This document shows, piece by piece, positions 56,427 to 64,000 of a stretch of 64,000 nt of DNA. Numbering within the stretch: the first letter of the stretch is position 1; every line of letters starts with the position of its first letter. The notes under the pieces were generated by a model that saw only the letters and a list, made by a program, of their open reading frames with translations, had not been told where the DNA came from and did no database searches. A program made the translations under genes and the position numbers. Source of the DNA: Pseudovibrio zosterae (GTDB lineage Bacteria; Pseudomonadota; Alphaproteobacteria; Rhizobiales; Stappiaceae); contig NZ_JAWXVZ010000010.1 of NCBI RefSeq assembly GCF_033843645.1, forward strand, positions 1-64,000. The letters are read 5' to 3'.

Positions 56427-57257
56427 ATGCGCAAAGTCGTGTCCAGTGTTTGTGCTCTTCTCGCTTTTGCAACACTATCCACAACTACTACAGAAGCTAA
56501 GACCCAGCAGGTGGGTGGCACCTATGACATTTCCATAGCTGGCTTCACTGTTGGACGTGGCTCTTTGTCTCTGGTTCTGCAAGGCAACGCATACTCCGCA
56601 AAGGTGGGAATGGAGCCTGCGGGAATCGGCACCCTGTTCTCCACAGGTAAAGGCGGCGCAGAGGCAACCGGCTGGCTCAAAGGCAAGCGAGTTCTGCCAT
56701 CGCGCTACACCATGGCGTCTCAGGCAGCGAACCGAGATTTTTTCGTAAACCTGCGTCAAGGTTCTGGCCATGTGCGTCAGGCTGAAGTGGTGCCCCAGTT
56801 CAAACCCTCCAAGACGCGTATTAAAATGACAAAGCGTCACAAGCGAAATGCCATGGACCCGCTCAGCGCGGCAGTGGTGCCCGCACCATCGCGCGCCAAG
56901 GTGCTGGATGCCTCCGTCTGCAATCGCACGCTGCCGATTTATGACGGCTGGACCCGCTTCGACGTAAAAATGGAATATAAAACAATCAAGTCCGTCTCCG
57001 GCCGCGGCTATGACGGTGATGTGGTTGTCTGCAAAGTGAGATGGGATCCGGTCGCAGGACACCGCCCTGAGCGCAAGAACGTGAAAATGCTTCAACAAGC
57101 AAATGATATTGAAGCGTGGTTTGCGCCGGTAGGTTCTTCGCGGGTTTTGATCCCCTATCGGATTTCTATTCCCACCCCCACAGGTACCCTGCTGATACAA
57201 GCTGAGCGCCTCGACATGGTTTCTGCGCTCAGCACAGCATCCAACGCTGGAAACTAG
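56427..57257 (+). CDS. DUF3108 domain periplasmic protein
   Basis: The 276-residue protein has a signal peptide (about 1-24, cleavage near TEA) and a DUF3108 beta-barrel-like domain (GGTYDISIAGFTVGRGSLSLVL near the start, CNRTLPIYDGWTRFDVKM later). The function is unknown; the family is often linked to outer-membrane or lipid processes. The open frame from 56304 is longer, but the ATG at 56427 gives a proper signal peptide. It is divergent from rpmB, a pairing kept in Hyphomicrobiales. Confidence 0.85.
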   Translation: MRKVVSSVCALLAFATLSTTTTEAKTQQVGGTYDISIAGFTVGRGSLSLVLQGNAYSAKVGMEPAGIGTLFSTGKGGAEATGWLKGKRVLPSRYTMASQAANRDFFVNLRQGSGHVRQAEVVPQFKPSKTRIKMTKRHKRNAMDPLSAAVVPAPSRAKVLDASVCNRTLPIYDGWTRFDVKMEYKTIKSVSGRGYDGDVVVCKVRWDPVAGHRPERKNVKMLQQANDIEAWFAPVGSSRVLIPYRISIPTPTGTLLIQAERLDMVSALSTASNAGN

Positions 57258-57425
57258 CAAAAATACCTGTCACATATTGCGCTCGGCCGAACGCACACCC
57301 AGTTTTATCTCCGGAGACCTTGACACAAAGGCCCTTCAACGCCAGTGTCGCGCCAAAAATTACGCGCGGTTCCTTGTCCAACCATGACAGGTTGAACCTG
57401 CAGCTTGTTACGAGTGAATGTCTAT

Positions 57426-58382
57426 ATGCGCAGTTACCTAGAATTCGAAAAATCGGTTGCCGACCTTGAAGGCAAGGTCCAGGAACTCAAGATCCTGGCC
57501 GAGGGCGGTGAAGCGGTTGACGTTGATGACGAAATCTCCCGCCTTCAGGAAAAAGCCGACGCAGCTTTGAGGGATATCTATTCCAAGCTGACTCCTTGGC
57601 AGAAAACCCTGATCGCCCGCCATCCGGACCGTCCGCATTCCGTGGATTACATCAGCGGTCTGATCACAGATTTCACGCCACTTGCCGGTGATCGCAAGTT
57701 CTCCGAGGACAATGCCATCATCGCAGGCTTTGGTCGTTTTCGTGGTCAGTCCATTGCCGTTATCGGTCAGGAAAAAGGACACGACACGGAAAGCCGCCTG
57801 AAGCGCAACTTCGGCATGGCCCGCCCGGAGGGCTACCGCAAGGCCGTGCGCATCATGGAAATGGCAAACCGTTTCGACATTCCGCTGGTGTCCTTCGTTG
57901 ACACCGCCGGCGCATACCCTGGCATTGGTGCCGAAGAACGCGGTCAGGCAGAAGCCATCGCCCGTTCAACAGATACCTGTCTGGGTCTGACCATTCCAAG
58001 CGTTTCCCTCGTTATTGGCGAAGGTGGCTCCGGTGGCGCGATCGCCATTGCCACAGCAAACCATGTCGCCATGCTGGAGCATTCCATCTATTCCGTGATC
58101 TCTCCAGAAGCAGGTGCTTCCATTCTGTGGCGCGACAGCGCAAAGGCACAGGAAGCGGCCACCAACATGAAGATCACCGCTCAGGACCTCATGTCGCTGA
58201 AGATCATTGATGAGATCATCGATGAACCAATTGGCGGCGCCCACCGCGCCAAGGAAACCGTGGTGAACAGCGCTGGCAAGACCCTTGAAAACGCGCTGCA
58301 TTCTCTAACCCAGATGGACGGCGCCAGCCTGCGCACCCATCGCCGCGAGAAATTCCTGCGAATTGGCCGCGAACTGGGCTAG
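57426..58382 (+). CDS. accA: Acetyl-CoA carboxylase carboxyltransferase subunit alpha
   Basis: This 318-residue subunit, with AccD, transfers carboxyl from biotin to acetyl-CoA to make malonyl-CoA for fatty acid synthesis. It has the helical N-terminus (YLEFEKSVADLEGKV) and crotonase-fold carboxyltransferase motifs (DTAGAYPGIGAEERGQAEAI, GEGGSGGAIAI, EAGASILWRD). No zinc ribbon is expected here, as it lies in AccD. An in-frame GTG at 57414 is an alternative start. Confidence 0.96.
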   Translation: MRSYLEFEKSVADLEGKVQELKILAEGGEAVDVDDEISRLQEKADAALRDIYSKLTPWQKTLIARHPDRPHSVDYISGLITDFTPLAGDRKFSEDNAIIAGFGRFRGQSIAVIGQEKGHDTESRLKRNFGMARPEGYRKAVRIMEMANRFDIPLVSFVDTAGAYPGIGAEERGQAEAIARSTDTCLGLTIPSVSLVIGEGGSGGAIAIATANHVAMLEHSIYSVISPEAGASILWRDSAKAQEAATNMKITAQDLMSLKIIDEIIDEPIGGAHRAKETVVNSAGKTLENALHSLTQMDGASLRTHRREKFLRIGRELG

Positions 58383-58410
58383 CCCACGGCAACAAGTCGG
58401 TTTTATTTGG

Positions 58411-58440
58411 AAAAGGTGCCACAATTTGGCACCTTTTCTT
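58411..58440 (+). terminator. accA terminator
   Basis: AAAAGGTGCCA and TGGCACCTTTT form an 11-base stem with a five-base loop and a T-rich tail. Confidence 0.85.
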
Positions 58441-58659
58441 CGTTAGGGACTGCAAATACTCTGGGAAAGCAAGTTTGTTTCAAACAAGATATTAACAATG
58501 CAATTCTGTTCACTCGACGGGTAACCACCTATCAACTATACCTGTCTAAGATTTTTCCTGCGGACACAGTGTCGGGTTCACTGTGTCAGGCTCTGCCAAA
58601 AACGGAAAAATGGGGCGCGCTGCATGAAGAAGAAGCTTGAAAGTGCCTATGCAGGTACG

Positions 58660-59850
58660 ATGAAGAAACTGGCCGTTTTGGCGGTTGCAGGACTTCTCGC
58701 CGGTTGTCAGGCCTCAGAGTTTACAGATGCCAAGCATCAGCGCCCTGTCAGCGCCGATCTTCAGCGGAAAATGAAAGCCGAAAACATGGAGAAGACCTCT
58801 CCTATTCTCGTGCGCATTTTCAAGGAAGAGTCCGAGCTGGAGATCTGGAAGCAGACCCGTGACGGCACCTACGAAAAGCTCGATACCTTTGATATCTGCA
58901 AATGGTCCGGCAAGCTCGGTCCGAAATTCAAAGAGGGTGACCGTCAGGCCCCTGAAGGGTTCTACACCGTTACACCCGGCCTCATGAACCCGAACTCAAA
59001 CTACTACCTCTCTTTCAACCTCGGCTATCCTAACAAGTTTGACCGCGCCCACGAGCGCACAGGGTCACATTTGATGGTCCATGGTGCCTGCTCATCCCGT
59101 GGCTGCTATGCCATGACTGACGAGCAAATGGCGGACATCTACGCCTTGGCTCGTGACAGCTTCATGGGCGGTCAGCGCGATTTTCAGGTACAGGCGTTCC
59201 CCTTCCGCATGACACCGGAGAACATGGCACGCCACCGTCACAACGAACACTTCGAGTTTTGGCAGATGCTGAAGGAAGGTTACGACCACTTCGAGATCGC
59301 CAAGGTACCGCCAAAGATCGACGTCTGTGACAGCCGCTATGTCTTTAACGCGCAGCCGACCCAGCGCGGAGCCAAGTTCAACCCACGCATAGCCTGCCCA
59401 GACTACCAGTTGCCAGAGGGCATCGCGGTTGCTTTCAACAAGAAGCAGCAGAGCGACGCTCAGGAAATGGCCAAAATTATTTTGGCTGAGGAAGAAAGCG
59501 CCCGTCGCAAGGCCGCAATCGCAGCCTTCTTTGGCAATGATCAGGCTGACGAAGCGCCATTGGCAACCGATACACCTGCGCCAACATCTGTTGCACGCAC
59601 TGCCCCGCGCTCAGCACCAGCCTCAACCACCGTGGCAAGCACACCAAGCGCTCAAGCCACCGTGGCACCGCTTGCGCTCACCGCCCAACCGTCTCCTGCA
59701 GAGACTGCCGATGAGGGCTCAGGCTCACGTGCTTTCGGTTTTTTCGACAGCATTTTCCCATTCGGTCAGAGCGGGGAAAGTGACAAGGCCAAGGTGGCAC
59801 AGATCGGCACACCAGATCCGAACGCCCCGATCCCAGCTGCCAAGCCATAA
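58660..59850 (+). CDS. YafK-like L,D-transpeptidase family lipoprotein
   Basis: The 396-residue product has a lipoprotein signal (lipobox LLAGC, Cys16) and a L,D-transpeptidase domain (about 48-215) with the catalytic set HGACSSRGC (His141, Cys149), the pattern of YafK/DpaA, which cleaves Braun-type lipoprotein cross-links rather than joining them. The rest (about 270-396) is Ala/Pro/Thr-rich and probably disordered. An ATG at 58624 adds 12 residues but makes a poorer signal. It differs from the YkuD enzyme at 26050. Confidence 0.85.
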   Translation: MKKLAVLAVAGLLAGCQASEFTDAKHQRPVSADLQRKMKAENMEKTSPILVRIFKEESELEIWKQTRDGTYEKLDTFDICKWSGKLGPKFKEGDRQAPEGFYTVTPGLMNPNSNYYLSFNLGYPNKFDRAHERTGSHLMVHGACSSRGCYAMTDEQMADIYALARDSFMGGQRDFQVQAFPFRMTPENMARHRHNEHFEFWQMLKEGYDHFEIAKVPPKIDVCDSRYVFNAQPTQRGAKFNPRIACPDYQLPEGIAVAFNKKQQSDAQEMAKIILAEEESARRKAAIAAFFGNDQADEAPLATDTPAPTSVARTAPRSAPASTTVASTPSAQATVAPLALTAQPSPAETADEGSGSRAFGFFDSIFPFGQSGESDKAKVAQIGTPDPNAPIPAAKP

Positions 59851-59875
59851 GCCGAAACACCACCAATTGACATGA

Positions 59876-59900
59876 GGGCTGCAAACACCGTTTGCGGCCC
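59876..59900 (+). terminator. Terminator of the YafK-like gene
   Basis: GGGCTGCAAAC and GTTTGCGGCCC form an 11-base stem with one G-U pair and a three-base loop, then TTTCCTTTATTTT. Confidence 0.8.
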
Positions 59901-60040
59901 TTTCCTTTATTTTCTAGAGCCTTACCTGGCCCAAACCAACGCCCACGGGAAACCGTGGCGCCAAAAGAACCGAGTTGATGAACGTCGAATCCTTTGTAAA
60001 TTGCATGCCATGCTTGCCTTGCAGGATTGGATAGTAGTCA

Positions 60041-61060
60041 ATGAGCAAAGACTTCAAGGACGCTCTCGTCAGCCTCGAGAAGTGTCAAAAGAGCCTGTTC
60101 AAGGCAAGACATTTCGACGACATGAAGACGAGCCTGACCGCCTTCAAGCAACGGTATGATGCCAACGTCGGTGAACTCTCTCGGCTCAAGCAGTCCGTTC
60201 CCCACTTTTTGAACATGGAGCAGTTGCTGGAACACAAGCTCTGCGACTGCTTGGACGCCACCAGCTTGGAAGTAGGCGCCTATCCGCAACGCAGCCATCT
60301 GTTTTCAACTTTGTTGCTGGTGCGATGCGCGACCTGCGGTTCCGCACATGTGCCTAAAATGACATTCGATTTAGACAAATATTACAGCGCGCAATATGCG
60401 CATGACGTGCAGCAGTTCAGAACCTCCGGCAAACCCTTTTTCGGCCCAGAAAACGAGTTCTTGCAGAGCAAGACCTACGAACGCATGAAAAACCGGGCCA
60501 AGCTGATGCTTTCGCTCGCTGGCGATCATGAAGACCACGCCATATTGGATTTTGGATGCGGCGTGGGTATCCTCCTGCATGAATCTGTAGCCCGGACCAA
60601 GTACGCCGTTGAGAGCGATCAGTACGCCCTGCGAATTCTCCAAGGGGAGTTGGGGGTCACCGTTACCACACTGGAAAATTCGGATTTGAAACTCAACGCC
60701 ATTTACGCCAGCCACGTCCTTGAGCACTTGGCGGCTGAGGACTTGATAGGCACCTTGGCCAAGTTTCGCGCCCTGCTTAAGGCGGAGGGGAAACTGGTCA
60801 TCTTTGTCCCAGACGGGGCAAATCATATCCAGCGGCTCAAAGCGGGCAGCAGAGATGGCATTCTGTTTGAACCGCACACCCTGCATTTCTCACTCAAGAG
60901 CCTGATAGACACCATGACCCGAGCCGGCTTTTCCGTCACCCACGCCTCGCGTCCAACCAGCGTTCAATCCGATACGGCTCTTTACTCCGCGGACTACCTG
61001 AGGCCCTATGCGGACATCCCCACCGCAGACCTTGCTGTTGTCGGCACGCCAATCAACTAG
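60041..61060 (+). CDS. SAM-dependent methyltransferase with N-terminal cysteine motif
   Basis: The 339-residue protein has an N-terminal region with CDC (about 67-69) and CATCG (about 97-101), possibly a zinc site, then a Methyltransf_23-type domain with motif I ILDFGCGVGILL (about 168-179) and SHVLEHL. C-methyltransferases of sugar synthesis and some natural-product enzymes have this layout. No sugar genes are nearby, so the substrate is unknown. It lies between a terminator and the convergent DUF429 gene. Confidence 0.78.
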   Translation: MSKDFKDALVSLEKCQKSLFKARHFDDMKTSLTAFKQRYDANVGELSRLKQSVPHFLNMEQLLEHKLCDCLDATSLEVGAYPQRSHLFSTLLLVRCATCGSAHVPKMTFDLDKYYSAQYAHDVQQFRTSGKPFFGPENEFLQSKTYERMKNRAKLMLSLAGDHEDHAILDFGCGVGILLHESVARTKYAVESDQYALRILQGELGVTVTTLENSDLKLNAIYASHVLEHLAAEDLIGTLAKFRALLKAEGKLVIFVPDGANHIQRLKAGSRDGILFEPHTLHFSLKSLIDTMTRAGFSVTHASRPTSVQSDTALYSADYLRPYADIPTADLAVVGTPIN

Positions 61061-61067
61061 GCAGCTC

Positions 61068-61805
61068 TCACGCCCAGATCGCCATGCGTAAGCCGCGCCC
61101 GTCGCGCCGAAAGTCCTGCGGGAACGGCTCAGCCTCGCCGTGAAAGAGCCTTTCAGCGATGACAGCGTTCACACAGGCATCCAGCACATCATCTCTGCCA
61201 GCGCCCTTCGGCGGCTTCTGATCAAGAAAGCGCTTTGAATAGTCAAACTGTGTCAATAAATCCCGTCGCATATCCAACCCGGCCCCATTCGGTTGCCCTT
61301 TGACCTTCTTCGGAAGAGGGATCGGCGCCTGCCCATTCAGCCGCCAGAACGCCATCTCCGGATGAACTTCGAAGATAGTCTCTTCCAGCGCAGGGAGCAT
61401 AACTTCGTCAAGCTCGCGTATTTTCGGGAACAGATAGAATGCCTGCTTGGAAACCTTCCGGGGTGGGCTGGAGGTTGCCATGGCCACCTCACAAGCCTCC
61501 CAATAGTCTTCGCAGTAAACGGCTTTCCGAGAGGGGATAGCGAACACCGTGGACTGTCGCATGCCCAGATGAGCGCGCACCGCCTTCTCCGCACCGCGTC
61601 CCGTCGAGCCCATGTGATCGGGAAGTCCAATGGGCATGTCCACGGCGATTTTGGCTGGTTGCGTTGGCGAACGCAGAATATCCGCAAATCTTTCAAACAA
61701 ACGCAAAGTTGGCTCAGCCACCTTGTTCACGTCTCGAAAGATGGCTAACCACCCTGCCCGGCACCCATCAACTCCCGCGACCCAAACGGGTTCGCCATCA
61801 GGCAC
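61068..61805 (-). CDS. DUF429 family protein
   Basis: The 245-residue protein has the DUF429 opening AGVDGCRAGWLAIF and the conserved DMPIGLPD and DVLDACVNAVIAERL (acidic residues typical of an RNase H-like fold). The function is unknown; a nuclease has been proposed from the fold. A GTG at 61805 has GGAGG nine bases upstream and overlaps the pdxY-like stop by 8 bases; the frame is open to an ATG at 61823. It is the last gene of the ispG unit. Confidence 0.82.
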   Translation of the reverse strand: MPDGEPVWVAGVDGCRAGWLAIFRDVNKVAEPTLRLFERFADILRSPTQPAKIAVDMPIGLPDHMGSTGRGAEKAVRAHLGMRQSTVFAIPSRKAVYCEDYWEACEVAMATSSPPRKVSKQAFYLFPKIRELDEVMLPALEETIFEVHPEMAFWRLNGQAPIPLPKKVKGQPNGAGLDMRRDLLTQFDYSKRFLDQKPPKGAGRDDVLDACVNAVIAERLFHGEAEPFPQDFRRDGRGLRMAIWA

Positions 61806-62715
61806 GGGCGGGCGCCTCCACAATTCGGCGAGCGTTGATCAGTGCCATTGGCTGCAGCAAGACGCCCTGGTTCTGTGGGATAAGAAGCTCATCCCCCGCC
61901 ATCTTGACGGACCGGGCCACCAGTTCAAACGTTGATGCCGTTGCCTTTTTCAGCGCGTCCGCTGGCGCTGCGCCGTCCAGCCAGCGGGCATAAAACAGCG
62001 CTGACAAAAGCGTCCCAGCCCCTTTGGGTGCGTTGGGAACCTGCGCATGTTCAATGATCGTGGCCAATCCAGGCTCGACCAGAATGTTGGCCATGCTGTT
62101 TCGGCGCAGGGCTGGTGCCGAAGTTATCACCACATGCTCCACATCCAGCAGACGGGCCGCTGCCACCGCTTCCTGTTCCGTCTCGGCACTGAAGCCACTC
62201 AGCACCGCAAGTTCCTCACGGTTGGGAGTCACACAATTGGCGAGCGGGAATAACTTTTCAATCAAGCTCTTGAGCAAGTCTGGATTGACCGCCTCTTCCT
62301 CAGTGCCGCCCAGCGCCGGATCGCAGAGGCAGGTGACGCTTGGGTTCAAGCCACGCACAGCTTGTATCAGCCGCGCAACCTCGTGGACCTGCGTGGCACT
62401 CGCTAAGCAGCCGGTGAAAATACCGCCCACCTGATCAAGCCAAGGAGCATTGATGATGTCGTCGATAAGCCGTTTGAAATCAGCATCTTGAGGAACAAAG
62501 GCTGCACTTGGACCATGACTGCTTGGCCATGGGATCATGGCCGTTGGAACTTGCCAGACCTGATGTTCGAGGCGCTGAAGGGCAAATGCGGCCCCCTGGA
62601 GGCCGCAGGTGGTGCGCACCCCTTGCGCGCCGATCAGCAGCACGACAGGCTTCAGCCCATCGCCTTCATGAGACCGAAAATCCTCCGGCTTCTTTATGAA
62701 GCGCTCAAGCGACAT
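61798..62715 (-). CDS. PdxY/PdxK-like protein lacking the catalytic aspartate
   Basis: The 305-residue protein follows the pyridoxal kinase fold: TGCLAS (about 101-106), CDPALGG (131-137), NREELAVLSG (165-174) and a C-terminal ESDELILPP-like stretch. The ribokinase GxGD motif reads GAGT: Thr235 (codon ACG at 62013-62011) stands where the catalytic Asp belongs. The pyridoxal-binding serine near the start (SHVVYG in E. coli PdxY) is also replaced, aligning to Ala30. It may be a degenerate or repurposed kinase. It overlaps ispG by 11 bases; an ATG at 62736 is an alternative start. Confidence 0.78.
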   Translation of the reverse strand: MSLERFIKKPEDFRSHEGDGLKPVVLLIGAQGVRTTCGLQGAAFALQRLEHQVWQVPTAMIPWPSSHGPSAAFVPQDADFKRLIDDIINAPWLDQVGGIFTGCLASATQVHEVARLIQAVRGLNPSVTCLCDPALGGTEEEAVNPDLLKSLIEKLFPLANCVTPNREELAVLSGFSAETEQEAVAAARLLDVEHVVITSAPALRRNSMANILVEPGLATIIEHAQVPNAPKGAGTLLSALFYARWLDGAAPADALKKATASTFELVARSVKMAGDELLIPQNQGVLLQPMALINARRIVEAPARA

Positions 62716-63994
62716 CAGAGGATATCTCTTTTTCATCCGCGCCAGACGCGCCGGTCCCGAAGCGTTTTTCGATGTACTCCAGCACCATCGCCTTGAACTC
62801 GTTGGCGATGTTCGGGCCGCGTAAGGTCACCGTTTTTTCGCCATCTACAAACACCGGAGCTGCAGGTTCTTCCCCTGTGCCCGGCAGCGAAATGCCGATG
62901 TCGGCGTGCTTGGATTCGCCCGGACCGTTCACAATACAGCCCATAACCGCCACATTCAGGCTCTCGACACCGGGATATTTTTCGCGCCATACAGGCATGC
63001 TTTCGCGGATATGCCCCTGAATGTCCTGGGCCAGCTCTTGGAAAACGGTGGAGGTTGTCCGCCCACACCCTGGACACGCGGCGACGATCGGCACAAAGCT
63101 GCGGAAGCCCATGGTTTGTAGAAGCTCTTGAGAAACCTGCACTTCTCGGCTTCGGTCACCACCCGGCTCTGGTGTCAGGGATACGCGAACCGTGTCACCA
63201 ATTCCCTGTTGGAGCAGGACACCCATGGACGCCGCCGAAGCAACAATCCCCTTCGTCCCCATGCCCGCTTCCGTCAGGCCCAAGTGAAGAGCGTAGTCAC
63301 AACGCTGCGCCAGATCGGTGTAAACAGCGATAAGATCTTGAACTTGCGACACTTTTGCCGACAGGATGATCTTGTCACGCCCCAGCCCGAGCTCCTCAGC
63401 CCGTTGTGCGGACAGAAGACCGGACTGACAAATGGCTTCCCGCATGACTTCCTCAGCCGTCATCGGAGAACCGTTCTTCTGGTTCTGGTCCATCAAATGC
63501 GTGAGCAATTCTTGATCAAGAGAGCCCCAGTTGACGCCAATGCGAACCGGCTTGTCATGCTTGATCGCCATCTCGATGATCTGGGAAAACTGCTTGTCCC
63601 GCTTGGCTTTAAAGCCAACATTTCCGGGATTGATCCGGTATTTGTCCAACGCCTCGGCGCAGCCCGGATGGTCCGCCAAGAGCTTGTGGCCATTGTAATG
63701 GAAGTCACCAATCAGCGGTACATCGATGCCAATGCGCTCCAGCCGCTCCTTGATACGGGGAACCGCGGCGGCCGACTCATCCCGGTCGACGGTTATGCGC
63801 ACCAACTCTGACCCGGCGCGCGCGAGCGCAGCAACCTGAGCCACGGTGGAATCCGCATCCGCCGTATCCGTATTCGTCATTGATTGCACAACGATAGGGG
63901 CATTTCCGCCCACCACAACGCCGCCGACATTCACACCAACTGACTTGCGGCGTGGAAATGGTTTCGAAAAGTAATCCCCGGCAGGTTTTGTCAT
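62705..63994 (-). CDS. ispG: 4-hydroxy-3-methylbut-2-enyl diphosphate synthase
   Basis: IspG (GcpE) is the iron-sulfur enzyme that makes HMBPP, the penultimate step of the MEP isoprenoid pathway. The 429-residue protein has a TIM-barrel domain and the cluster cysteines Cys307, Cys310 (CPGC) and Cys352 (MGCIVNGPGE). The start at 63994 is only six bases from the window edge, so the ribosome site is outside. It overlaps the PdxY-like gene, so the three genes are coupled. Confidence 0.95.
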   Translation of the reverse strand: MTKPAGDYFSKPFPRRKSVGVNVGGVVVGGNAPIVVQSMTNTDTADADSTVAQVAALARAGSELVRITVDRDESAAAVPRIKERLERIGIDVPLIGDFHYNGHKLLADHPGCAEALDKYRINPGNVGFKAKRDKQFSQIIEMAIKHDKPVRIGVNWGSLDQELLTHLMDQNQKNGSPMTAEEVMREAICQSGLLSAQRAEELGLGRDKIILSAKVSQVQDLIAVYTDLAQRCDYALHLGLTEAGMGTKGIVASAASMGVLLQQGIGDTVRVSLTPEPGGDRSREVQVSQELLQTMGFRSFVPIVAACPGCGRTTSTVFQELAQDIQGHIRESMPVWREKYPGVESLNVAVMGCIVNGPGESKHADIGISLPGTGEEPAAPVFVDGEKTVTLRGPNIANEFKAMVLEYIEKRFGTGASGADEKEISSDVA

Positions 63995-64000
63995 CTTTGG

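Overview
The window is an ordinary stretch of alphaproteobacterial chromosome, almost certainly from the order Hyphomicrobiales (Rhizobiales). The placement rests on gene order and family content, not a database search: prfA-prmC-DUF4167-clpB, argJ-GNAT-mutT beside the divergent pair parvulin/secA, comF-grxC-nitrilase-DUF1178, xerD/aroK-aroB-CNNM, bolA/J-domain-cobS-cobT and rpmB/DUF3108. A marine Stappiaceae-like organism is a guess from base composition and gene set only. Genes are closely packed and base composition looks even; I see no insertion sequence, prophage, CRISPR array or genomic island.

Layout. 1-290: an rRNA-type promoter and leader pointing out of the window to the left, so a 16S rRNA gene probably starts just outside. 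508-2472: M23 peptidase. 2553-12296 (minus): lysC, ptsP, prfA, prmC, DUF4167 gene, clpB. 12452-14640 (plus): ubiG, an alpha/beta hydrolase, a phasin. 14708-17375 (minus): comF, grxC, nitrilase-family amidohydrolase, DUF1178 gene. 17528-18412: methyltransferase. 18422-22169 (minus): parvulin isomerase, argJ, acetyltransferase, Nudix hydrolase, Flp pilin. 22436-25989: secA and a secreted protein. 26050-32460: L,D-transpeptidase, a hydrolase with a TTG start, FAD reductase, chemoreceptor, YihY-type membrane protein. 32611-34641: acyl-CoA dehydrogenase, best read as methylsuccinyl-CoA dehydrogenase, and a small secreted protein. 34653-40635: thpR, aldo/keto reductase, tesA-like esterase divergent from a YbbAP-type ABC exporter. 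40892-45261: Bax-inhibitor family protein, small hypotheticals, pyrophosphatase, dsbB, yqaA. 45461-49937: tRNA-Leu(CAA), xerD plus a 44-residue membrane protein, aroK-aroB-CNNM. 50013-57257: bolA, J-domain protein, cobS-cobT-esterase, yhhQ, rpmB, DUF3108 protein. 57426-61060: accA, a lipoprotein L,D-transpeptidase, a methyltransferase. 61068-63994 (minus): ispG, a PdxY-like protein and a DUF429 protein in overlapping frames.

Shared themes are envelope maintenance (M23 peptidase, two L,D-transpeptidase types, SecA, parvulin, DsbB, lipoprotein and YbbAP genes), core biosynthesis (lysine/threonine, arginine, shikimate, isoprenoid, fatty acid, ubiquinone, cobalamin) and translation (RF1, its methyltransferase, L28, queuosine precursor uptake, tRNA-Leu). 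I did not find a clear undescribed system. The signals most worth a second look are the PdxY-like protein that has lost its catalytic aspartate, a consensus CtrA box before a small secreted protein, a long hairpin with a C-rich loop in an otherwise empty 0.3 kb gap, a palindrome in front of clpB, and an RpoH-like promoter before the Bax-inhibitor gene.
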